Source of the DNA: Lachnospiraceae bacterium UBA7188
GTDB taxonomy: Bacteria; Bacillota; Clostridia; Lachnospirales; Lachnospiraceae
Reading direction: 5' to 3'
DNA: 21,911 nt
NCBI GenBank assembly: GCA_002490995.1
Contig: DKVC01000030.1
Span: 1 to 21,911, forward strand
In this document: positions 1 to 6,138 of the stretch, one piece after another
Numbering within the stretch: position 1 is the stretch's first letter
Layout of the letters: each line of letters begins with the position of its first letter
Made by a program: the position numbers and the translations under genes
Notes under the pieces: model-generated
What the model was told of the DNA's origin: nothing
Seen by the model: the letters and a program-made list of their open reading frames with translations, nothing else
The model's database searches: none

Positions 1-2
1 GT

Positions 3-313
3 TATAAAACGAAAGAAGTTAAGGAAAATATGTGGAACTGGCTCAAAATGAAAAGAATCTGTTTCATCTTCTATGTATGTCAGACAGCGGAACAAAGCTG
101 GAAAGCCTTTACGACCTGGCGAAGTACGTTCCTGTTCCGATGGAACCGGAAGTGTTTGTAAAGACATGGATATTTACGCATGGGATAGCGACGATTGTCT
201 CGACGAATACAACCAACATCGCACCCGAAGAAATAAAGCAGCTGCTTACAGAAGCATGTGCAAGCTTCCGGTCATATCACAGCGAAAACGGAGGTTCGGC
301 AAATGAAGCATGA
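3..313 (+). pseudogene. TetR/AcrR-type regulator, C-terminal part, apparently frameshifted
   Basis: An open frame from a GTG at 32 encodes 93 residues whose middle (TWIFTHGIATIVSTNTTNI, a run of helices) resembles the ligand-binding C-terminal domain of TetR-family repressors. No DNA-binding helix-turn-helix is present. The same frame is closed upstream by stops at 5-7 and 20-22, while the neighbouring frame at 3-32 reads YKTKEVKENM, which could be the preceding helix. A single-base indel around 22-35 would join the two, so I treat this as a decayed or frameshifted gene that begins outside the window. It overlaps the next small reading frame by 11 bases. The family call is by pattern only. 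Confidence 0.5.
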
Positions 314-464
314 GAATATGTCCTATGACAACTGCTACAAATATAATTTCAAGGGGTGCCGCAGATTGAGAGAAATTGCAGTGCCGCCGGGCGTCACCCA
401 TGTGGGCGAGTATGCATTCCACCGCTGCCACAGTCTGAAGTCTGTTTCGATGCTGCCAGGATAA
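303..464 (+). CDS. Short BspA-like leucine-rich-repeat (LRR_5) fragment
   Basis: Starting at ATG 303, which overlaps the end of the TetR-like fragment, this frame encodes 53 residues. The core FKGCRRLREIAVPPGVTHVG followed by EYAFHRCHSLKSV fits the LRR_5 repeat of BspA-like proteins (F..C..L..I.IP..V..IG..AF..C..L). Real LRR_5 proteins carry many such repeats, usually on secreted or surface proteins. Here there are about one and a half, with no signal peptide, so it is probably a remnant. There is no separate clear ribosome binding site, though translational coupling to the upstream frame is possible. Just downstream, an unassigned open stretch at 509-622 ending KLKIYLGHF may be another remnant. 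Confidence 0.45.
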   Translation: MKHENMSYDNCYKYNFKGCRRLREIAVPPGVTHVGEYAFHRCHSLKSVSMLPG

Positions 465-560
465 GCAAGGCCGTCACCGGAATATTAGGGAAAAGCCGGA
501 AAGGATGAGTCTACAAAGGTAAGGTGCCGAAAAGAATGGGCGTGGCATCGGCAGATGATA

Positions 561-1199
561 TCAACGCAGTATTTGTGGATTCAGAGTATCAAAAGTTGAA
601 AATCTATCTGGGACATTTTTAGAAAAGTCCCGCAGCGACTCAATCAGGAGAAAACTATGCGATATCGTAAACTGGAAAGCACCGGGCTGATGGTCTCCGA
701 GGTGGGTCTTTGCGTCCAGGTATGCCCGCGTATAAGTTTTCTTTACGGATGGAGACATGGCTTGAAAATTTGTATAGGCAGGTTCGTATTCCTTCAACAG
801 CGCGGACAGGCAGGAAATCTGTTCTTCCGTAATAATCGCCAGAGGGTTTTCGGTGTCCCACTGGCCGTTCTTCCTGGCTTCCTCTATCTTCTCCCGGCCA
901 AAATCAGTCATGAGCCCCCGTTCCTCAAGGCTTTTCACCAGGGCCTTATTCTTCTCCGACCATTTGCTGTTCTTTCTGCGCAGGGAAAAATACTTCTTAT
1001 AAGTCTTATCATCAATTTTTTCCATCTGTCCGTCAATCCAGCCAAAACACAAAGCTTCTTCCAGAGCTTCCCCCGCTTTTATCGTCTTTGGTCCACCGGT
1101 CTTACCGAACAAAAGCCAGATGCCGTCGTCTGACAGGCAATGCTCATGAAGCCATTCCCGAAACTCTTCTCTGTTGGCAAATTTCATTGTTTCGCTCAT
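561..1199 (-). CDS. YdeI/OmpD-associated family protein with a replaced C-terminus
   Basis: The start is ATG at 1199, preceded on the minus strand by AAGGAGAG at normal spacing; the frame continues upstream to 1331 without support. Residues 1-165 match the YdeI family pattern: FANREEFREWL near the start, ALCFGWIDGQM around 49-60, YKKYFSLRRKNSKWSEKN around 67-84, and MSPSVKKTYTRAYLDAKT at 148-165. Family members usually end roughly 20-25 residues later. Here the frame runs 47 residues into sequence that is antisense to a truncated aldo/keto reductase start, so residues 166-212 are not native. The family is linked to bacteriocin or peptide tolerance in some annotations, but its biochemical role is unclear. 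It is probably a damaged gene; activity is uncertain because the C-terminal helix is lost. Confidence 0.75.
   Translation of the reverse strand: MSETMKFANREEFREWLHEHCLSDDGIWLLFGKTGGPKTIKAGEALEEALCFGWIDGQMEKIDDKTYKKYFSLRRKNSKWSEKNKALVKSLEERGLMTDFGREKIEEARKNGQWDTENPLAIITEEQISCLSALLKEYEPAYTNFQAMSPSVKKTYTRAYLDAKTHLGDHQPGAFQFTISHSFLLIESLRDFSKNVPDRFSTFDTLNPQILR
657..713 (+). pseudogene. Aldo/keto reductase start, truncated after about 18 codons
   Basis: ATG 657 follows a good ribosome binding site (AGGAGA at 646-651). The first 18 codons read MRYRKLESTGLMVSEVGL, the conserved amino-terminal strand of aldo/keto reductases (typically M.YR.LG.TGL.VS..GLG). After 705-713 the similarity stops, because the following DNA is the 3' end of the opposite-strand YdeI-like gene. 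This is a gene start, complete with its ribosome binding site, cut off by a rearrangement. The frame stays open to 1133, but only as antisense of that neighbour. Confidence 0.6.
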
Positions 1200-1662
1200 A
1201 ACATGTCTCTCCTTACCACTTGCTTTGCCCGAAAAAATGTGCAAATGCCAATTTATACTCACAAACACAGATAATTGACGTCTGCACAGTAAACGTAGAA
1301 CGCATCGGCAACCCAGAGCTGAAAACGACACTTAAATGCGTTTAAGAGTATATCATATCTGGTGTCAGGAAGCAGTATAGCATATTTCAGCGGAACTGTC
1401 TATTCCTGCTTCCGGGACATGTAACAAGCCCGTGGCCAGAGGGTACTTTGTATACACGGCGCAGGATGATGAAGAGCCGGGGCTTAAGTTTTTCCGGCTG
1501 CATCATTGATTTGCGGAGATGTGGGCGGTATAATGGAACTGTCAGCAGAAGAATCGGTTTTTCCCCTGTCATGGTTCGTAATGCCTTGTGGGAAGATTTA
1601 TACTGCAATTTTAACAGGTGTGCAGTATAAATTACAATCGGAGTTTGAGGAGGTTTATAAAT
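1200..1662. other. Gap without a supported gene
   Basis: Several short frames occur on both strands but none has a convincing ribosome binding site or a recognisable family pattern. The stretch holds the upstream region of the YdeI-like gene on one side and the leader of the small membrane protein on the other. That leader includes a copy of a dispersed repeat at 1603-1629. Confidence 0.5.
1603..1629 (-). repeat. Dispersed 27-bp repeat, copy B (inverted)
   Basis: Read on the minus strand this begins TATACTGCACACC and ends AATTGCAG. It closely matches a plus-strand copy at 3131-3157 and a more diverged one at 21786-21812. Its ends (CTGCA and TGCAG) are complementary, so it can form a small hairpin. 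It lies about 35 bases before the start of the small membrane protein gene. Confidence 0.6.
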
Positions 1663-2076
1663 ATGAAAAAGAAAGTTGTAATTCCAGTCATTGTATTGCT
1701 GATTTTGATTGCCCTGGCAGCTATATTTTACGTTACTCCTAAGACATTCGGAAAGAATGTAAATCCCTCTGATGTTGACCATATCAATGTATTTGACGGT
1801 AATACAGGTGTTGGCTTCACCATTGATAACCCCGAAGATATTCAATACATTGTCGAGAACATCCAAAGCTATCAGATGAAAAAAGATGGAGTTTCACTTG
1901 GCAAAATGGGCTATGGTTTGAAAATCACTTATATTGCCGGCAGCGATAAGACTGTCATTCTGAAATTCATTCTCAATGGCGATCATACAATTCGTAAAGA
2001 TCCATTCTTTTACAGATGTGATGGTGGCTTGTGCTTTGATTATATAAAGGAAATCGAAAGTAGAATTGAAGAATAA
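1663..2076 (+). CDS. Small membrane-anchored protein of unknown function
   Basis: ATG 1663 follows GAGGAGG about ten bases upstream, a strong ribosome binding site, so the longer frame from 1618 is not needed. The 137-residue product begins with lysines and one hydrophobic segment (about residues 5-24). This would anchor it in the membrane with the rest, about 110 residues, outside. The outer part has alternating strands and a conserved-looking cluster FFYRCDGGLCFDYIKE near the end, with two cysteines close together. No lipobox is seen. I do not recognise a named family, and no neighbour suggests a pathway. The coding frame is convincing because of the ribosome binding site and the segment layout. 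Confidence 0.7.
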   Translation: MKKKVVIPVIVLLILIALAAIFYVTPKTFGKNVNPSDVDHINVFDGNTGVGFTIDNPEDIQYIVENIQSYQMKKDGVSLGKMGYGLKITYIAGSDKTVILKFILNGDHTIRKDPFFYRCDGGLCFDYIKEIESRIEE

Positions 2077-2207
2077 ATCCCGGTTTATCAGGTGGTGATT
2101 CGGCATTTCCATTGATGTGGAGGAAGCGCTTCGGGAGCGTGACTGGTAAATGCCGCAATGAAGAGAACCAACGAAAAGAATCAAAAGTAAATGGAGGAAA
2201 ACGGCAG

Positions 2208-3014
2208 ATGATTGATATCAATAATATGTCCAGCAAAGCTTTGGTAAAGGAACAGTACAAGAACACGGACAATCTGAAACTGAGAAAAAGCCTGCATGAA
2301 AAATACAGCGTCAATAAGGTGGGCTTTCAAAGATGGATGTTTGAGCAATACCCCTTTTCCCCCAAAATGAAAATCCTGGAATTGGGGAGCGGAAGAGGCG
2401 AGCTGTGGGTCTGCTATTTTGAGAACGATGCCCTCCAGGGCTATGAAATGGACATCACCCTGTCGGATTTCTCAGAGGGAATGGTCGGCCATATGCGGCA
2501 GGCTTATGCGGGGAAAAGGATATCCGTCAAAAAAGTAGACATCATGGATATTCCCTTTGAAAACGATGCCTTTGACCTTATCATAGCCAACTCTATGCTA
2601 TACCATGTGAAAGATATCGGTTCAGCGCTTGCCGAAGTAAAGCGTGTGCTGAAAAGGGGCGGCCTGTTTTTCTGCTCTACATTAGGCGAGAATGGAATGA
2701 CGCGGTTCCTGTATGATGCGCTGGATGAACTTGGAATTCCCTACAGCCGTGAGTCCACCATATCCTTTACGTTGCAGAGCGGAATGCAGATGCTCAAAAA
2801 GCAGTTCGCTAAAGTAGAGCGGCGGGACTATGAGGACGCATTGGAGATTGACGTAATCGAAGATTACCTTGCCTATATTTATTCCATGGCATCCATGCAG
2901 GGGCTGGAACGGGGATATTATGACAAGCTGCTGAACTATTTCAGTTCCAAAAAGGTAAACGGATATCTGCACATACCGAAAGAATATGGGATGTTCGTGG
3001 CCGGTAAAGAATAG
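2208..3014 (+). CDS. Class I SAM-dependent methyltransferase
   Basis: ATG 2208 has GGAGG at 2193-2197, ten bases upstream; the frame extends back to 2112 but without such a site. The product is 268 residues. The Rossmann-type SAM-binding motif I is KILELGSGRGELW (about 55-67). An acidic strand end follows at ITLSDFSEGMV (83-93), then VDIMDIPFENDAFDLIIANS (about 110-129), and AEVKRVLKRGGLFFCS (142-157). This order is the Methyltransf_11 / UbiE-like fold. The substrate cannot be read from the sequence; small metabolites, quinone-like compounds and antibiotics are all possible for this fold. The gene stands alone, 131 bases after the membrane protein gene, with a different flanking composition. 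Confidence 0.88.
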   Translation: MIDINNMSSKALVKEQYKNTDNLKLRKSLHEKYSVNKVGFQRWMFEQYPFSPKMKILELGSGRGELWVCYFENDALQGYEMDITLSDFSEGMVGHMRQAYAGKRISVKKVDIMDIPFENDAFDLIIANSMLYHVKDIGSALAEVKRVLKRGGLFFCSTLGENGMTRFLYDALDELGIPYSRESTISFTLQSGMQMLKKQFAKVERRDYEDALEIDVIEDYLAYIYSMASMQGLERGYYDKLLNYFSSKKVNGYLHIPKEYGMFVAGKE

Positions 3015-3088
3015 AGCGCAGCAATAGCCCTGTCTGAGAAAAGTGAGACTGAGCAGCTTTCATAATGTAAAAATATGGAAATATTTCA

Positions 3089-3117
3089 TTGATTTTTACA
3101 CGAATATTTGCTATGCT
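3089..3117 (+). promoter_or_regulatory. Candidate sigma-A promoter for the DUF4143 ATPase
   Basis: TTGATT (3089-3094) and TATGCT (3112-3117) are separated by 17 bases in an AT-rich stretch between the methyltransferase and the ATPase. No start-site data are available; this is a consensus match only. Confidence 0.45.
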
Positions 3118-3130
3118 TATACTGGTATCT

Positions 3131-3231
3131 TATACTGCACACCGATTAAATTTGCAGCACAACCCGACTGCAGACCGCCAGCCAGGTACTCTCCTGGGGA
3201 CACCACTGCAAATCCTGGCGGTCTGCAGTAT
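3131..3231 (+). repeat. Hairpin repeat element abutting the ATPase ribosome binding site (copy A)
   Basis: The element opens with the dispersed 27-bp repeat (TATACTGCACACC...TTTGCAG, 3131-3157). It then contains a perfect 15-bp inverted repeat, ACTGCAGACCGCCAG at 3167-3181 against CTGGCGGTCTGCAGT at 3215-3229, with a smaller CCAGG/CCTGG stem inside (3182-3186/3193-3197). The outer ends TATACTGCA and TGCAGTATA are also complementary. It ends one or two bases before the AACAGGAGG ribosome binding site of the ATPase, so it could act as a translation or transcription control hairpin or be a small non-autonomous mobile element. Confidence 0.6.
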
Positions 3232-3247
3232 AACAGGAGGAGCGCTT

Positions 3248-4543
3248 ATGTACCGGAAAATAGCACGTTTTTTAGAGGAATGGAAGGGAAGCACGCACCG
3301 CAAGCCCCTTATTTTACAGGGAGCGAGGCAGGTGGGCAAGACTTATTCCATTTTGGAGTTCGGCCGCACGCATTATGAGAATGTGGCGTACTTTAACTTT
3401 GAAACCAACCCCAGGTTAAACAAAACCTTTGAGGAAAACATCAGCCCGGAGTATCTGATCCCTATTCTGTCTCATATTGCTTCCCAGACAATCGTCAGAG
3501 AAAAAACACTGATTGTATTTGACGAGGTGCAGCTCTGTGAGAGGGCGCTGACTTCCCTGAAATACTTTTGTGAAGATGCCCCTGATTACCATATCATTGT
3601 GGCAGGAAGCCTGTTAGGTGTTGCGGTGAACAGGGCCAGTTTCTCTTTTCCTGTGGGAAAGGCAGACATGAAAACGCTGTATCCTATGGATATGGAGGAA
3701 TTTCTGTACGCCTGTGGACAGGAGGCGCTGGCGAAGCAGATCAGGGAGAGCTTCCGGACAGACACGCCGCTGCCTTCTGCCCTGCATGACGCGGCGATGA
3801 GGCTTTACCGCCAGTATCTCGCGGTTGGCGGCATGCCGGAATGTGTGATGCAGTTTGTGCAGACAAAGGACTATATCCTGGTGCGTCATACCCAGGACAC
3901 CATTCTGACAAGCTACCTGAACGACATGAGTAAGTATAACAATCTGAATGAAATCAAGAAAACAAGGCTTGCATACGACAACATAACTGTCCAGCTTTCC
4001 AAAAAAAATACCCGTTTTCAATACAAGCTGGTCAAGAAAGGGGGGCGGGCTTCGAAATTTGAGAACGCCATTGAGTGGCTCTGCCTGTCCGGCATTGTAT
4101 CCCGGGTGTACAGGGTGGAACAAATCCGGAAACCGTTGGAGAATTATCGCGATATCGATGCTTTCAAGATTTATGTTTCCGATTTGGGTCTGCTGTGCGC
4201 CAAAAAGGATTTGACTGCAAACGATGTCCTCTATATGGTGGAGGAACTGAATGATTTTAAGGGAGGCATGGCGGAAAATTATGTCAATGTGCAGCTTTCC
4301 ATAAACGGTTATCAGGCTTATTACTGGGAGTCCGGGCGCGGGGCGGAGATTGATTTTGTCATTCAGCGTGAGGGCAGGCTGATTCCCATAGAGGTCAAGT
4401 CCGCTGACAATACCAAAGCCAAGAGCCTGAAGGTTTATATCGAAAATTACAGTCCGGATTACGCTATCAAGCTTTCTGCGAAGAACTTTGGCAGGGAGGG
4501 CAGTATAAAGACGGTTCCTCTTTATGCGGCTTTTTGTATCTGA
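3248..4543 (+). CDS. AAA ATPase with DUF4143 C-terminal domain
   Basis: ATG 3248 lies seven bases after AGGAGG; the open frame runs back to 3089 but through the hairpin repeat, so 3248 is preferred. The 431-residue protein has a Walker A loop GARQVGKT (25-32), a Walker B LIVFDEVQ (88-95) and a sensor-like VAGS (118-121), typical of the AAA_14 fold. The C-terminal half carries the DUF4143 pattern, with SGRGAEIDFVIQ followed by LIPIEVKS. That resembles a PD-(D/E)XK nuclease-like D...ExK core. The family is widespread and patchy in bacteria and archaea and is often duplicated; its cellular role is not firmly established, with toxin-antitoxin, DNA-related and mobile-element roles all proposed or inferred. 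It is intact, stands alone, and converges on the XRE gene. Confidence 0.9.
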   Translation: MYRKIARFLEEWKGSTHRKPLILQGARQVGKTYSILEFGRTHYENVAYFNFETNPRLNKTFEENISPEYLIPILSHIASQTIVREKTLIVFDEVQLCERALTSLKYFCEDAPDYHIIVAGSLLGVAVNRASFSFPVGKADMKTLYPMDMEEFLYACGQEALAKQIRESFRTDTPLPSALHDAAMRLYRQYLAVGGMPECVMQFVQTKDYILVRHTQDTILTSYLNDMSKYNNLNEIKKTRLAYDNITVQLSKKNTRFQYKLVKKGGRASKFENAIEWLCLSGIVSRVYRVEQIRKPLENYRDIDAFKIYVSDLGLLCAKKDLTANDVLYMVEELNDFKGGMAENYVNVQLSINGYQAYYWESGRGAEIDFVIQREGRLIPIEVKSADNTKAKSLKVYIENYSPDYAIKLSAKNFGREGSIKTVPLYAAFCI

Positions 4544-4622
4544 GAAAAAATTTTATTTTCAGGTTTCCAGCCTAGCGTCTTCACTCATGCATTACTTTAT
4601 TATTATCAATGTGCTTTTCGGC

Positions 4623-4673
4623 TGGCAGGTCATCTGTATGGTAAATGATTACCGCCTGTAGCGCTTCCTGCCA
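4623..4673. repeat. Nested inverted repeat between convergent genes
   Basis: TGGCAGG (4623-4629) pairs with CCTGCCA (4667-4673), and inside GGTAA (4640-4644) pairs with TTACC (4649-4653). It sits between the converging ATPase and XRE genes, where a bidirectional terminator would be expected. Neither side has a clear T-run, so its function is unclear. Confidence 0.35.
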
Positions 4674-4698
4674 ATGAAAATTTCAAATAACAAAAAAA

Positions 4699-5745
4699 TT
4701 ATGCTTTTCCGATGCTTTGAAACGCTTCCGTCTCACGGATAAAATCAAACACCTTCTTTTCCATCCTTTTTCTCATCCAGCCAGCAGGACCTTCCTCGTC
4801 ACTCCGGTAAACCGATTCTCCGGAATAGCTGCCCCTGTCCGAGAATATTGACGTATACCTGCCGGCTTCCAGATGCTCTGCGGCTGCCGTATATTGCCAG
4901 GCCTTTTTCAATGCATTTATGGTTTTCTCTTCCTCTCTGCACTCTGCATATTCTTCCGCGATATTCAGCCAGAGCATTGAAAGCGCATTGTATTCCAGGC
5001 CGTAATTGCCGTCATACAGGAATAAATGATAGAGTTTATCCACAGTCTCGTATGCGAAGATTTTTTCCTGCAGTGTATACTTTCCGGCATGCAGCATCCA
5101 CATGACACAATTGTCTATTAAATTGACCATTGTTATGATGTTTGTCTGTGACAGTTTTATGCCCTCTTCCCCCTCCAGTATGCCTTCCAGCACAATGTCT
5201 TTGGAACATGTGATTACGGGAAGACGGTTCGCGTATTCTTTTGCTTTCTCTATGTTTCCCTTCCTGCCATAGGCATCAATGATGATTTCCAGGGTAAGAT
5301 AACGCTGCTCGTCGTCAACGCTTTTCGCCAGAATCTTTTCGCAGAGCGCAATGCACTCGTCCATATATTCCGCTTTTCGCGTAAACCGCAGCGCCCATGC
5401 CAGATTCCACATAAAGGACAGGTTATGGGGAAAATCCTTCAGTGCCTGGCGCATCAGGACAATGGCATCTTCGATTTTGCCTTTCCTGCAATTGTCCTTG
5501 AACTGCTCTTCCAGTTCGCTTGTTTTTCTGTCCCGCTCCATTTCCCCGCAGCCCAGCAGTTCGTCAACGCTCTTCTCATAGAAGGCGGCAATCAGGGGCA
5601 AAAGCGTTATGTCAGGATAGCCCTCGCCCCGCTCCCACTTGGATACGGCCTGTGTGGATATCCCCAGGTGGCCGGAAAGCTCTTCCTGTGTGTTGCCCCG
5701 CTCTCTGCGGAAAGCTCTCAGGTTTTCTGCAATCTTAATGTTCAT
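4699..5745 (-). CDS. XRE-family transcriptional regulator with helical-repeat C-terminus
   Basis: The start ATG at 5745 is preceded on the minus strand by AGGAAAG. Residues about 8-64 form a classic Cro/C1-type helix-turn-helix (TQEELSGHLGISTQAVSKWE, then YPDITLLPLIAAFYEKSVDELLG). The remaining 280 residues are helical and tryptophan/tyrosine-rich, with TPR-like spacing (for example ALKDFPHNLSFMWNLAWALR). This suggests a sensor of a peptide, protein or small ligand. In Firmicutes such proteins are stand-alone regulators, some controlling adjacent genes. It is transcribed away from the solute-binding lipoprotein gene, with almost 400 bases of shared control region. A palindrome just after its probable transcription start hints at self-regulation. 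The target is not known. Confidence 0.88.
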   Translation of the reverse strand: MNIKIAENLRAFRRERGNTQEELSGHLGISTQAVSKWERGEGYPDITLLPLIAAFYEKSVDELLGCGEMERDRKTSELEEQFKDNCRKGKIEDAIVLMRQALKDFPHNLSFMWNLAWALRFTRKAEYMDECIALCEKILAKSVDDEQRYLTLEIIIDAYGRKGNIEKAKEYANRLPVITCSKDIVLEGILEGEEGIKLSQTNIITMVNLIDNCVMWMLHAGKYTLQEKIFAYETVDKLYHLFLYDGNYGLEYNALSMLWLNIAEEYAECREEEKTINALKKAWQYTAAAEHLEAGRYTSIFSDRGSYSGESVYRSDEEGPAGWMRKRMEKKVFDFIRETEAFQSIGKA

Positions 5746-5799
5746 GTTTCTTTCCTTTCTGCCCGTTTCGCCGGGCGCTCTATCAATAGGGTTAAAGAA

Positions 5800-5811
5800 A
5801 CAGGCGCCTGT
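5800..5811. promoter_or_regulatory. Perfect 12-bp palindrome, possible operator of the XRE gene
   Basis: ACAGGCGCCTGT is fully self-complementary. It lies just downstream of the predicted start of transcription of the minus-strand XRE gene, a common position for repressor binding. A second small hairpin, GCCCG/CGGGC at 5761-5776, lies between it and the ribosome binding site. Confidence 0.35.
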
Positions 5812-5820
5812 CTTGATATT

Positions 5821-5849
5821 ATTATATAGTTGCTTCGGTGTATCCGCAA
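5821..5849 (-). promoter_or_regulatory. Candidate sigma-A promoter for the XRE gene
   Basis: Read on the minus strand, TTGCGG (5849-5844) and a perfect TATAAT (5826-5821) are separated by 17 bases. The predicted RNA start is about 70 bases before the XRE start codon. Confidence 0.55.
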
Positions 5850-5907
5850 TAACCGCATGGTTTCCTTTTGGGTTGTTTTTTTCAACGATTCGTTTATTTC
5901 ATGTACT

Positions 5908-5921
5908 TGAGAGCGCTTTCA
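5908..5921 (+). promoter_or_regulatory. Candidate catabolite-responsive element (cre)
   Basis: TGAGAGCGCTTTCA matches the CcpA-binding consensus TGWAARCGYTWNCA at 13 of 14 positions. It lies about 150 bases upstream of the lipoprotein's probable -10 element. Carbon-catabolite control of a sugar-uptake gene by CcpA would fit, but binding is inferred from consensus only. Confidence 0.4.
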
Positions 5922-6009
5922 TTTGCCGCGCTTTTGGCCTGCATCGCGGAAATGCTCATCGGTTATATATTTACATTGGTAAGTGTTTGTAGGCATAAGT
6001 ATAAATTTT

Positions 6010-6073
6010 GAGCAATAAATGGCAACGATTCCGCAAAGTGTGAGTAGTATTCTGAAAAACAGGGTGGTACAAT
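6010..6073 (+). promoter_or_regulatory. AraC-type activator module and promoter, copy 1 (lipoprotein gene)
   Basis: GAGCAA at 6010 is followed by half-sites ATTCCGCA (6028-6035) and ATTCTGAA (6049-6056), whose starts are exactly 21 bp apart. TACAAT (6068-6073) lies 19 bp after the start of the second half-site. The second half-site covers the place of the -35 element, as in activator-dependent promoters. The same layout occurs at 8789-8852 and 17831-17895. Confidence 0.65.
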
Positions 6074-6138
6074 ACAAAAAAACTATCAGATGCGGGAGTT
6101 TTCATTCCTAAGCGCCTGACAGAGAGGAAAAATATGCC

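Noticed and set aside
2101..2148. Short frame ending DVEEALRERDW before the methyltransferase
   Set aside because: Only about 15 codons, with a stop just upstream and no start; too short to assign, perhaps a relic.
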